A stretch of 64,000 nucleotides of DNA from Rhynchopus euleeides (Eukaryota > Euglenozoa > Diplonemea > Diplonemida > Diplonemidae), in NCBI GenBank assembly GCA_963210315.1, contig OY723302.1, positions 1,054,001 through 1,118,000 on the forward strand, written 5' to 3'. The translations under genes and the position numbers were made by a program. Below are positions 10,879-21,142 of this stretch, piece after piece. Every line of letters starts with the position of its first letter. Position 1 is the first letter of the stretch. The notes below the pieces were generated by a model, which worked only from the letters and a program-made list of their open reading frames with translations, was not told the DNA's origin and ran no database searches.

Positions 10879-12619
10879 TAGTTGAAAAGTCTGTTTTTTT
10901 GTTGCTTTGCGTGCTAATCATTCGACCTGGGCGTCCATCCTGCTCAGTTCACGGCCTCACTTCCGTCCATTATCCAGTCAAGGTGTGAGCGTGTCTGCAA
11001 AGCCAAAGATAGTGTGAATACATTGCCCCCCCTTCCCCACCCCCACCCTCCCCATACCCCCGCTGTAATTTCCAGTGCCATTCCGATATTCTGTCCGTAT
11101 TCTGTGGTCCCAACATGTCACCACGCATGGATGTGTATTCTTCTGATGGTTTGGTGTCGCCAAAGCCGTGAAAAATGGCTGGGGTGAGTGGAAATCTGGA
11201 GCCACCCGGACAAGAAGATGGGGCGCCACACTCCGCACAGTTTTGCTTGTCGGAGTGACCGCTCCCCTCCCCCCTTTTTTTTGTGTGCGCTCAACAAAAA
11301 GTAGTCCGGAACTGTTCTCCCACAGTTGCTGGACAGGGTGTCTATATTAAAGCGAAAGGAGTACGATTTCAGACAGGGATGGAGGGAGAGAATACTTGTT
11401 TTGTCAGTGGTTGTCCCCACCCCCCGGCAACCCCCCCCCCCCCCTCCTGCGTGCGCATGCAGTGTTTTTGCGATTTGCCGTGGTGCACAAAACAGCTTCT
11501 CTCTCTCTCTCTCTCCCCATCACCCCCCCCCCCCAAGGTGCTGGGCGACTTGCTTTTCCATTCACTCTCGACGATCAAACCCCCCCATCCACCCCCCCCC
11601 CCCTTTTTGATTCCCAAGAGAGAAAGAGGTCGTAAAAAGGGGGTGATTTTTTTTGCCGGATGTCCCGGCGGTGTTTCTCATCACGACGATCTCCACACCC
11701 TTCTGTTTGGCATGTCCGGACTGCAGCCCCTTCCAGATGCATGGTGGGCTCCAGGCGAGCTTGAGTGCGTGGTGTCCTGTTGTGGCGTGCTACCTCTCCC
11801 CCCCCCCCCCCACCTTCACGCCTCTCAGCACAAAAACCCCCTAGATGCTAGCACCCCTCGTCCCCGATGAAGGGTAGGAGGGTCCACAACCACACACAAC
11901 AGCCCCCATCTTTTATTTTTGTCCCCCGGTTGCGAGACTTGATGTGTGTTGGTTATGTCTGTTGGTTCTCTGCATTGGGTTCGCACACACACACCCCCCG
12001 CCCCCCCGGTGTGTGAAACACTCTGGATATTGATGGAACCACTATCTGCCACTGCCAGGTGCGGATTTCGTAGGGGCTGTTATGTACATTGGTCAGGTCA
12101 GAGGTGTCGGTGTGGCAGAGCGCTCGCTAGCGCGAGTTGGCCCGATTACGGGCAATATTTTTGTATTTGGGCTCCTCCCCTCTGTCAATACTGTGTTGAA
12201 ACCTGTGGTACACCCTCTCAGTCAGGCCGTCACTCTCCTGAGCCTCGGAGTGGGAAGGGTCAAGCGTCCGGCACCTCGCACCCCACAAGCTTCCCCCTTG
12301 TGGAGAGGGGAGGCCCTGTTCTTTTTGCCGACAGCACCACTCCACGGGGGGGGGGGGGGGGGGGGGGCAACCCTCAGCGATTGTCCATGCCAGCAAAAAC
12401 AGTGTCGTGCACGCCACGCCGCCCCCACCCGCCCCGCTGCTGGTGTCGAAAACCCCCCCCCCCCTCTCCAACCCGTTGTATTCTTTTTCATGGCATGAGT
12501 GCGCCTCCCCCCCCGCAGGCACAGCATCCCGCATCCCACCAACTCAGGCTGTGTGCGCACAGACACAGGCGCACCAACACCCTTCACTCCTCCCCCCCAC
12601 CCCCTGTGTGCCTGGCACA
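10879..12619. other. Intergenic, C-rich, no gene seen
   Basis: The sequence is dominated by C and CT tracts (11428-11445, 11495-11535, 11585-11600, 11800-11812), a 26-bp G run (12342-12367) and short TG repeats. Frames through the C tracts translate to Pro-rich strings and are not genes. The pyrimidine tracts close to 12619 probably belong to the trans-splice acceptor of the next gene. The motif at 11322-11368 repeats 2780-2826. Confidence 0.5.
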
Positions 12620-13501
12620 ATGTCGGATGCTGAGGATGACCATGATGAGGGGAGCGAGTTGTTCGACCTGGATGACGATGCCGCGACCATCGAGCGCTCC
12701 AACGGCGACAGCACCGCGTCGGAAGGTGCGGGCGAGCAGGGCGCTGAGGTGGCCGAGGCAGCCCCTCCCGGGGTCGATATGAAGATGACTGTGACCGGGG
12801 AGTACGACCCCATCCACCGCCAGAAGGGCTTCAGTATGTACGTCCCGCCGGGGCAGTACAACCCGAAGAGGCGGCGCATGGATGTTGCGGAGGAGGGCGG
12901 TTGGAAGTACGACCCGACGAAGACATTCGGCAGGTGGCACTGCAGCTACATCCCGGAGAGGGTGACCCAGCAGGGGTCATCCAGCGCGCTCGCAGAGGAG
13001 CTGAAGGCGGCGCAGGTTGTCGGGGGGGACCTGCCGCTCAGCATACACGACTCGCTGCTGCAGCTCCGCACGCAGCTGCTGGAGGGGGACAGCATGGAGG
13101 CCATCGGGACTGGCGGTGCTGCTGGTCAGGAGGATGCGGGAAAAATCACCGACTATCAGCTTCTGGAGTCAACCAGGATCGCCGTCACCGCGCCCGGCGC
13201 GAGCGAACGAGGGAAGGGGACTACAGGGTACTACACTATTGCCGCGAATGTGCCTGTGGCTCCGAAGCGCGCCCTCTGCATCGGATCGAACACACAGCTC
13301 ACTGTCGGGAAGGTGAACGCGCGCACCCAGGGGCAGCGCATACAGCGGAACGCCCATGCGGGTCTGCCCCCGTCGACCGCAAGGCCCTTCACCGCACCCC
13401 GCCCCCCGCCTGCAGCAGAGCGGCCTGTGTCTGCGGAAGCCTCTGCTGGAATGTCCGCCTTCAAAGCCCGTCTTGCTCAGCTGTCAACCTCTCTCAAATA
13501 G
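12620..13501 (+). CDS. Unidentified acidic protein, 293 aa
   Basis: A single-exon gene of 293 residues with strong GC third-position bias. The N-terminus is very acidic (residues 1-30, DAEDDHDEGSELFDLDDD). It is followed by conserved-looking segments: KGFSMYVPPGQYNPKRRRMD near residues 73-92, and WKYDPTKTFGRWHCSYIPERV near 95-115. The tail is Pro/Ala rich and low complexity, ending FKARLAQLSTSLK. ATG 12620 is preferred because it follows a long C/CT tract, as in neighbouring genes, and because upstream in-frame codons only translate C runs. I recognise no family; the basic RRKR-like cluster and acidic head could suit a nuclear or cytoskeletal protein. Confidence 0.75.
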   Translation: MSDAEDDHDEGSELFDLDDDAATIERSNGDSTASEGAGEQGAEVAEAAPPGVDMKMTVTGEYDPIHRQKGFSMYVPPGQYNPKRRRMDVAEEGGWKYDPTKTFGRWHCSYIPERVTQQGSSSALAEELKAAQVVGGDLPLSIHDSLLQLRTQLLEGDSMEAIGTGGAAGQEDAGKITDYQLLESTRIAVTAPGASERGKGTTGYYTIAANVPVAPKRALCIGSNTQLTVGKVNARTQGQRIQRNAHAGLPPSTARPFTAPRPPPAAERPVSAEASAGMSAFKARLAQLSTSLK

Positions 13502-13677
13502 CGAGATCCGGGGAGGTGGAGACATGGCTTGTCTGGGATTGCCCTGCCCTGCTATATCTGCTATTCACGTGTGGGGAGGGAGGGGAGGAAGGTGTGTGTG
13601 TGAAGCTTTAAGAAAAAGGAGGTGTGGCAGGGGGGGTGTGGCTGCTGCAGGTGTGGCTCTATTTTGGGGGTATTTTG

Positions 13678-15359
13678 CATGGTTGCATAGCGGCCGTTTT
13701 AAAAAATCCCTTGTATTTTGTGGACTTGCAAAAACGGCCGCTGATTTTCAGCATTTTAAAAAACGGCCGTTTTTTTTACCTGGGAATTTTGTATGGGGCG
13801 TGGGTCAGCAGGCGAGATCCCACCACCAGGAGTGCCTCCCCACTGCAAGGGATACCCTGCAGCAAGCATTGTGAGCGCGCCTTCAAGTATGATGCGAAGA
13901 GTTCAGACTTCGTGGACCACTTTGACGGACCGCGCCATATCAAGAAGAAGAAGAACGCAGCGTTGAAAGTGCAGAGCCAGGGAAACAGCTGGCGCTGTCG
14001 GAGTGCGATACCCTCAGTGGCAGGCTTGCAACTTCGGATCGCCCGGGGTGCGTTGTTCACCGGATCACCGGCTGGCATGGTGCATGATGCTGTCAAGAAG
14101 TGTGTCCCGAGGAGGGGCTGAACATGGTTGCGGCCAATCTAGGCACGTGTGTCGTGGATGACCGTGCAGGCAGAGGTGGGTGTCGCTCACTGGCATCAGG
14201 GCTCTTCCGACAGAGCTTTCCCTTGATATCGGCGACAGCACCCCGGCTGAGAAGGACACCGCCTTCGCTGATTTATTCCCGAAGGCACGGGCGATCATCC
14301 CGGGCAATATGCAGCACCAGCTGGATGGGTTCACGACCGCACTGGCGCTGAAGGATGTGCTGTGCCACATCTCTGACGCAGCTGAGAGGGAGAAGCAGGC
14401 GAGCAAGACGGCACCACCGGCCGTGCGATCCCGCTTCTCTCCGACACACACTACCTGCACCGCTTGAGTGGATCTGCACCTTGCACCACGTCCCCGGGCA
14501 TTCATACAATCTTCCGGGCCCGCTGCAGGACAGCGGCCCTGCTACGTGTGCGTTGCTTCTGCGGTTGGCAGAGATGCCCACGAAATCGCTGGGCTCGAGT
14601 CCCACCTGCAGGCCGCCGTCCGCCTGACGGCACCCCTCGCATCGCTGCTCCAGAAGTACTGCGATGCGCAGCTGGGTGTGCCAACGGCGTGCCCCTGTCG
14701 ATGCAGTGTACACCGACATTGAGAATGTCATCGAGAAAGTGTCTGAGGTGGGGAAGTACGACCCCCCAGTGCCCCTGGCAGGGGAGCTGGCCTGGGCTGG
14801 CGACCGCAGCTGCGCAGAAGGTGGGACGGCACGGAATCAGGGAAGTCCTTCTGGTTTGCGGTCCGCCGTCTGTGCCCGAGCGCGTACGGCCGCATGGGTC
14901 GTAGGGGTGTCAGAACCCCGGTGCCACCTCCCCTCTGTTTCGGGGAGGTCACGAGCGGGGCCTGGGTGATCTACGACTAGGCCACCACGTTCCGAGGGTG
15001 TGCTGGATTTCTGGGACAACCCGGGGGCGAACCGGGCTGCTACACTCCTCTCTGCTCTCGGGTGTCTGCTGCTTGTCGAGCGACAGGCAGGGCGGAAGCC
15101 ATTTTTCTTTGTACAGTCGACAGAGAATCGCAGTGCCCAATGTCATGTGCAGGCAACAGGGAGTTGTCAAGTGTGTTTCCTCAGCTCGGTACGGTAAGCA
15201 GGAGGCGAATCTCCAAAGGAAAATAGGAGGGGGGAAAAAACGGCCGTTTTTTCGCCAACAAAACATGAAAACGGCCGTTTTTATATTTCGGTAGCGGGAA
15301 CTGAGGTAGTGAATTCTCAGAAAATCCACTCCCTCCATGACGGCCGTTATGACACTATG
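13678..15359. mobile_element. Decayed DNA transposon with BED-like finger remnant
   Basis: The left end CATGGTTGCATAGCGGCCGT resembles the reverse complement of the right end, CATAGTGTCATAACGGCCGT. ATTTTG flanks both sides (13672-13677, 15360-15365), a possible 6-bp target duplication. Subterminal ACGGCCGT palindromes cluster at both ends (13690-13775, 15238-15350). The inside carries a degraded coding region. Overall this resembles a hAT-like or similar element, but a 6-bp duplication is not the usual 8 bp, so the superfamily is open. Confidence 0.55.
13840..14969 (+). pseudogene. Remnant of a transposon protein with BED-type zinc finger
   Basis: One frame at about 13856-13965 reads CSKHCERAFKYDAK and then FVDHFDGPRHIKKKKNA. 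This has the spacing of a BED/C2H2-type finger (C-x2-C, later H-x5-H) common at the N-terminus of hAT-like transposases. Downstream, protein-like pieces continue in shifting frames (14180-14467, 14468-14722, 14664-14969, for example DIENVIEKVSEVGKYDPP), so the gene carries several frameshifts or unrecognised introns. I do not see a complete DDE domain. Confidence 0.4.
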
Positions 15360-15365
15360 ATTTTG

Positions 15366-16035
15366 GCCAATTTTCGAAATCCTATTTTGGTTTTTTTGCA
15401 CTTTTTTTGGGTGCTTTTTTGCACGATTTCTGTGCCTCAGACACAGATTTTGGTGTGATTTTTGCGCTATTTTGATTCACTCGGCCTGACCGATGCATAC
15501 GATTCGAAAAAATGGCGAAAAAATCGCTATCAACAACGGTGAACGAATGGAGGTAGATGGGGAAGTGGGAGGACACATCACGCCCTCTCACTGATCGCCA
15601 TCTGTACACTACCTCTCTGTTCAAGGCGGTCAGTGTCACTTGATGGCGCTGCACACAAATCACTGCTACATCCCAGGGCGCCTTCCCTTGTGAGAATAGC
15701 GGAACTTCTGCGGTTGCAGTTTGGTGGTTGAGGCCGGCGGTGATATCACTTTGGTGACTGTGCTTCCTTCCCCCTGAGCTCGATCAGATCCAGGTCGACC
15801 TGGTGCTGCGTGGCTCCTGGTGTGCCATCTCTTGCATGCCACGGATGCCCACCAAGTCGAACCCGAAACATGACGACCCTTTCGAGATGTCATGGCCGCA
15901 AGCCCGCAAACCCGATCGCATTCGCAAGGTGGTTCGTCTCTTAGAGATCAGTGCTCGGGCCCAGCCTTCCGCGAGGGTGCTGGAACCGCAGCCCCGTACG
16001 CGCAAGGACTTGGCTCCAAGACCAGGCACATGCCA
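15366..16035. other. Repeat-derived stretch without a gene
   Basis: AT-rich T tracts (15390-15460) pass into GC-rich sequence. No coding frame is convincing. Confidence 0.45.
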
Positions 16036-16097
16036 CAGGGGGGTGTGGGGGGCGGAGCCCCCCAGCCGCCGGAGGCCACGGTAGCGAACGTCTGTTG
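16036..16097 (+). repeat. 63-bp GC hairpin repeat, copy 2
   Basis: Same palindromic core GGGGGGCGGAGCCCCCC and AGCCGCCGGAGGCCACGG tail as the other copies, with GAACGTCTGTTGG at the 3' side. Only 97 bp separate it from copy 3. Confidence 0.85.
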
Positions 16098-16194
16098 GCC
16101 TGGCTCCATAGTCGCATACGCTCAAGTACAACACAACTGACAGATAGCACATGTCGCATGGGGGGACGATAAATTGTCGCGCAAAGACACGCCA

Positions 16195-16256
16195 CAGGGG
16201 GGTCTGGGGGGCGGAGCCCCCCAGCCGCCGGAGGCCACGGTAGGGAACATCTGTTG
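16195..16256 (+). repeat. 63-bp GC hairpin repeat, copy 3
   Basis: Near-identical to copy 2, with the tail GGGAACATCTGTTGG. Copies 2 and 3 are both preceded by GCCACA, which suggests local duplication. Confidence 0.85.
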
Positions 16257-16316
16257 GTTTGAGCTCGAGAGCAAGCCTCTCACACCGCCCTCCGACCCCC
16301 CTCTCCACCCCCCAGG

Positions 16317-16596
16317 TGCAACATTTTTTTGCACCCGGAAAATGTGTTCTTTTGACTGTTTGAGCACATCCAAGACCGGGAACATAGAAGAATTCTGCCA
16401 ATGCCAAGTAGGGTCACAATAAAACCCAAAGGAAAATGGTGCAAAAAAGTAGTGACCACCACCCCCATCCCCACCTCCGGGTGCAAAAATTTTTTTGGCC
16501 ACGGAAAATGTGTTCTTTTGAATGTTTGAGCACATCCAAGACCGGGAACATAAAAATTTTCTGCCAATACCAAGTAGGGTCACAATAAAATCCAAA
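16317..16596 (+). repeat. Tandem ~165-bp unit, two copies, second interrupted
   Basis: Unit 1 (16317-16480) and unit 2 (from 16482) share GGAAAATGTGTTCTTTTGA, GAGCACATCCAAGACCGGGA and GTAGGGTCACAATAAAA. Unit 1 continues CCCAAAGGAAAATGGTGCAAAAAA. Unit 2 stops at TCCAAA (16591-16596) and resumes after transposon G at 18065 with AAAGGAAAATAGTGCAAAAAA. Unit 1 is therefore an internal empty-site control for the insertion. Confidence 0.9.
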
Positions 16597-18064
16597 GGAG
16601 GATTCTTCATATTCCTGGATTTCCCGAATTTCCTGGATTTCCCCCGGCCCCTTAGGCGGTTTCAGGGCGGACAGGGCGGACATGCCCGGACCCGGAAATC
16701 CGGGTGTCCGGATGTCCGGGTCCAATTTTGACCCCCCCCCCCCCCCCCCCCCCGGACATTTCCCGAATTTCCCGCCCGGACATGTCCGGGCGGACATCCG
16801 GACATCCAGAAATGTCCGCCCCGGACAGGGCGGACATGTCCGGGCGGACATTTTCTGGTGTCCGGATGTCCGGGCGGACATGTCCGGACCCGGAAATTCG
16901 GGAAATCCAATTTTGACCCCCCCCCCCCCCCCCCCCGGACATGTCCGGCCAGGACCTCAATAGTTTGATTTTTGGTCCAGAAAATAGTTTGAAAATTTTT
17001 GAAATCTGGGTGCCCAAAAAAAATTTCCTAAGACCGGCGATTTCTAGGGGGACCCTTTCGAATTTTTTTTTGGGGAAGGGTAAATTGAACGTTTTTGGCC
17101 AAATGAAGCCACTGCGACCATTCCCGGGCCTCGGAAATCAGATTTTTGCCCCTCAAATGCGGTGCCGGTCCGGACAAAAAACCGAAAAAATCGTGAAAAA
17201 TGGCCCATTTTCCCCAGCCAAAAATGGGCCAAAAATGCCCCCCGGACACCCCCAGAGACATGTCCTAATCCGGGGTGCCAGTAGGGGGGACCTTTCGAAT
17301 TTTTTTTCGAGGAGAGGTCAATTGAACGTTTTTGGACATCTGAGGCCACTGCGACCATTCCCAGGCCTCGGAAATGAGATTTTTGGCCCTCAAATGGGGT
17401 ACCGGTCCCCACGAAATTCCGAAAAAATCATGAAAATCGAAAGGTCCCACGCACCAAATTCTGCCCAAAAATCGTCAAAAATGGACATGTCATACGCAGC
17501 AAGGGGGCAAACCACTCCCCAATGCTCAATGATTCCACGGCAAGCCAGATTTTCTGATCAATTGGTTTGTTTGAGCATGTTCCTGGCCCTTGTTTGGAAA
17601 GTAGATGACCCCTGGCTGGAGAGGACGGTTGTGCTCGACCGGACGGAGAGAGAACCTTCTCCATAACCACCTCCACTCCACAATGCCACAAGTGGCAGGA
17701 AGGCCGGGTGTTACAGGTCTCAACCAGGGTTCCAAGGCTCTCCACTTCCTGGCTGCGTCAGGGATCACCGGGTACAGCGAGCAGGATTCCCTGTCCTGAC
17801 ACCCCAGCATGTACCACCGGAAGAACCCGAAACAGCAGCCCCCCTCATGGGGGTTGCAAGAGGCACGGAAATCGTTCAAATCGGACCAAGTCCGAAAATT
17901 CGGCACTTTCTTGGGTACAAATTGCGGTCCGAAATTTTCCGATTTTTTGAAAAAAGGCTAATTCTGTAAGGGGGACCTTTTCGATTTTTTTTTTCGGGCA
18001 CTTTTTCCACAAGGAAATGTCCGCCCTGTCCGCTACTGTCCACTACCGATTTCAAGGATCCTCC
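16597..18064. mobile_element. Small DNA transposon G, copy 2, uninterrupted
   Basis: This is the 1468-bp copy of the element at 8166-10796, with ends GGAGGATTCTTC and GGATCCTCC and AAA on both sides (16594-16596, 18065-18067). About 1.04 kb (17028-18064) is nearly identical to 9771-10796. It differs by roughly 200 extra bases at 16740-16935, where C runs and CGGACATGTCCGG-type palindromes have been locally duplicated. The frame at 16941-17666 (and its twin at 9942-10397) is Ala/Pro/Arg-poor and repeat-derived; I do not call it a gene. Confidence 0.85.
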
Positions 18065-18895
18065 AAAGGAAAATAGTGCAAAAAAATATTTTTTCCCCAA
18101 ATTCCTATTTTCATTCCGTGAAATAGATACACGCCTGGGCTGCTGCTCCAGTTTTTTTTTTTGCAATCGGGGTGCGGGGGGTGCCGGTCGGCGCCACTGT
18201 GATGCTGGCGGGAGGGGGGGGAGGGGGGGGGGGTAGGGGGGGTCATAAGCCCCCCTAAAAACGTACAAATACCAAAAATTTCAACATACCATCAGAACCG
18301 CCCTAATACCTGATCTGACCCGAAAATCCGACCCATACCCCCCCGGAAACCGTCTGGAGCCCACTTGTGACACCTGATGCGCACTTTTGTGATGATTTTT
18401 TGGGGTCCTAAAAAATGTACCTCAGTTTCGTACCTTGCCTTTGTACCTGAACCACTCCCGACCGCAATATTTCGTTCTTTGCCTTTTCTGCGGTGGTTCC
18501 GGCTCAGGTGGCACGATGTTGCCTCCCCAGTGCCTCGGCAAGGTCTTTCTTGTACCTGATTAGTGGGAATGTTGTGTTGTTGCGCCAGCTGAATGAGTTC
18601 AGCCACCTTCTGGGTGTAGTACTTCGATCGCAGATGGGTCATTGTGAGTACTTCGTACGCCTGCGAGGCTGCATCGGCATTAGGCAGCGTTGCAGATGTG
18701 TCTTTGCTTCGTCGATCTCAGCCTGTGAAGGCACAATTGGGATATTGGACGACCTGAGAGTCGAAATGATTATGTTTGTGCTGTGTAATTTGCGCCCCCC
18801 GCAGGATATGCACACCACGCAGTCTCAACAGCATGCATGAGAGTGTACCATGTGAGGACTCAACAAAGTCATTGGATAGGCATCTGCCTGCCGAC

Positions 18896-19454
18896 TCAAC
18901 CCCCACAGTGCGACCGCAAGATCGTCAGGGATGTCTCAACGCCAGGGGAATACTCTCCCCTGGCGTTGTACAACCCTACTCTTAATCCTCGGGTCCTCTC
19001 CTGGAGGCGGTGGTGGCGGGCCCGCAACGCTTCGTACTTCCGGTACGGACTGGGGTAGTCTGCCCGGCTGACCCGCTCATCGCTTCCTAGATCATCTGCT
19101 GCTCTGGAGCTGCCATCACTCTCACTGCCCACATCAGTTGGTGTAGGGGTAGGAGCAGGAGGAGTGGGAGGAGTAGGAGTGCAGGTGACATCTTTCTTGG
19201 CCAGCAAGGAACGCCGCTTTTCGCACGTGCGTGCAGTTGATGCACCACTGCATATATCTGTCGTCACCACGTCCCACTCGCTCTCCTATGTACCCAGCCC
19301 GACGGAGCGCCCGAAATAATGTCGCCTCACGGATGTCGTGTGCCGTTTTCTTCTGACGCAGGTCTGCCACAACGCTCTCTGCCGGGACCCCGCACATCTC
19401 CCGTTTGGCGAGCGTCTTTCGAGCAAGGTACCCCTCTGCAGCAGCATCTGACAC
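18896..19454 (-). pseudogene. Possible transposase remnant inside element H
   Basis: On the minus strand a frame from 19454 reads MSDAAAEGYLARKTLAKREM, with a helical, basic segment (REATLFRALRRAGYIGERVG). It ends in Ser/Tyr repeats near 19134. A second frame from 19270 to 18896 continues as Pro/Thr-rich linker, then DYPSPYRKYEALRARHHRL. One frameshift or an unrecognised intron around 19200-19260 would join them. Its position between inverted arms suggests an element-encoded protein, but no catalytic triad is recognisable. Confidence 0.3.
18956..18984. repeat. Hairpin CGCCAGGGGA / TCCCCTGGCG
   Basis: Arms CGCCAGGGGA and TCCCCTGGCG pair around a six-base loop, inside element H. It may be a structural signal of the element. 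Confidence 0.6.
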
Positions 19455-19763
19455 CTCTGCGAGGCCCTAGGCACACGGCATGTGTTGCTCGGCGTGCTGG
19501 GTGAGCGTAGTGATACCCTTTCCTTGCAAAGAACGAAATACTGCGGTCGGGAGTGGTTCAGGTACAAAGGCAAGGTACGAAACTGAGGTACATTTTTTAG
19601 GACCCCAAAAAATCATCACAAAAGTGCGCATCAGGTGTCACAAGTGGGCTCCAGACGGTTTCCGGGGGGGTATGGGTCGGATTTTCGGGTCAGATCAGGT
19701 ATTAGGGCGGTTCTGATGGTATGTTGAAAAATGTGGTTTTGTACGGGCTTATGACCCCCCCTA

Positions 19764-20235
19764 GGGGGGGGGGTGGGGGTGGGGATGGGATGGGTGACTC
19801 GTGGCCCCACCCACTGCCTGCCATCGCCCCATTTCCTCTTGCCCTACGCAGCTTAGTCAAGTCTCGCAGGCACAGAGGGGGGGGGGGTGTCATGCACGTC
19901 TGTGCTGAGCGTGGGTTCTGCCACGTCACAAAGCCAGAGGGTGTGAGGGTGTGGGGCGGGGGGGGGGGGGGGGGTGGAGTCGCTCGTTTCGCCAGTGCTG
20001 AGTTGCAAAGTAGGGTGGCGGGCGTGTGTGGTCTGTGTGTTGGGGAAGGGCACACAGTGTGAACGAATACGAACCGTAGCCTTCCATGGTTGGTAGACCC
20101 CCCGCCCACCTTCCCACAATGGTTTTTTGATTGGCTCTTGCGGCATGCAGGTGTGCCATGCAGGCCTGCTATTTGCATGTCAAGACGTGCTGTTGTGTTG
20201 GGTTGCTTGCAGCTGTCCCATAAAGAGATATCATT
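19764..20235. other. G-run rich spacer, no gene seen
   Basis: G homopolymers at 19763-19775, 19877-19888 and 19957-19975 separate ordinary sequence. No coding frame is credible. Confidence 0.5.
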
Positions 20236-20991
20236 CGAACCCGCATTCTGGATTCTGGCCGCTTTTTCCGTGCAGCACAGAGCTTACCGCTGACGGGGAG
20301 ATTGGTAGATTATCCGAAGGAAGGAGCAGTGACACAGATGCCACCATAGGCACGCAAGTGATGACAAAACATTTGCATGACCATGCACCACGCTGAGCGG
20401 GCTCCGTGCCTCGTGACAGACACCCAATACACACAATCACTCGACCAACTCTGATCCCCACAACGAAGGCAGCAGCCTGACTGCAGTTCCACAAGTCTGG
20501 ATACCTTCACAAACCCGCATTCTGGATTCTGGCCGCCTTCTCCGTGCAGCACAGAGCTTACCGCTGACGGGGATATTCCCAATCGAGTGCATTGTCTGCT
20601 TGCTGGGTGCAGTACCACCAGGGCAGGTGTGATGCATGCATAAGAGTATCATGTTTGAAACCCGCATTCTGGATTCTGGCCGCCTTATCCGTGCAGCACA
20701 GAGCTTACCGCTGACGGGGAGATTAGAATGAAGGGAATGTAACATCTATGCCAGAGTGGGCACGCAAGTGATGACAAAACATTTGCATGACCATGCACCA
20801 CGCTGAGCGGGCTCCGTGCCTCGTGACAGACACCCAATACACACAATCACTCGACCAACTCTGATCCCCACAACGAAGGCAGCAGCCTGACTGCAGTTCC
20901 ACAAGTCTGGATACCTTCACAGTCCCGCATTCTGGATTCTGGCTGCCTTCTCCGTGCAGCACAGAGCTTACCGCTGACGGGGAGATTCCTA
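20236..20991 (+). repeat. Four copies of a 65-bp unit with a duplicated 170-bp block
   Basis: The 65-bp unit starts CCCGCATTCTGGATTCTGGC and ends TTACCGCTGACGGGGA. It appears at 20239, 20514, 20661 and 20925. Between units, a block of about 170 bp (20342-20511 and 20755-20924, containing AAACATTTGCATGACCATGC) is also repeated almost exactly. Units 1-2 plus block and units 3-4 plus block therefore form a higher-order tandem repeat just upstream of the EF2 gene. I considered an RNA gene cluster, but no tRNA A/B boxes or known snRNA/SL motifs are evident. Confidence 0.85.
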
Positions 20992-21142
20992 ATGTGACGA
21001 GCGAGATTCGATGGAGAAGCGGCCCCACCCGCCCCCACCTTTTCCGTTTTCCACTGTGTGCCGCACATCACGCATTCCGTCTTCCGCGTTGCGCCAGTTC
21101 CAAACACACCTCTCCAGGGCATCAACAGGGAATTTGGTCAAG

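Larger units (their letters stand above)
18236..19761. mobile_element. DNA transposon H with ~240-bp inverted arms, TA site
   Basis: The left arm (18236-18481) and right arm (19527-19761) are inverted copies, well over 90 percent alike beyond the outermost 50 bp. The termini read GGGGGGGTCATAAGCCC and flank with TA (18234-18235, 19762-19763). The outermost stretch has small indels. Elements B and J share the terminal GGGGGGTCA and TA duplication, so they may form one superfamily. The interior carries a minus-strand coding remnant. Confidence 0.75.

Noticed and set aside
11283-11870. A 195-codon Pro-rich frame
   Set aside because: Generated by C homopolymers and CT repeats; no exon-like codon use.
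16941-17666. A 241-codon frame in transposon G, partly repeated at 9942-10397
   Set aside because: It crosses non-coding repeat sequence with A/T runs. The two copies diverge by frame-changing indels upstream, which is not how a conserved gene behaves.
20239-20990. A cluster of small RNA genes (tRNA, spliced-leader RNA or 5S)
   Set aside because: No A/B box pair, no cloverleaf and no recognisable spliced-leader or 5S sequence could be found by eye.
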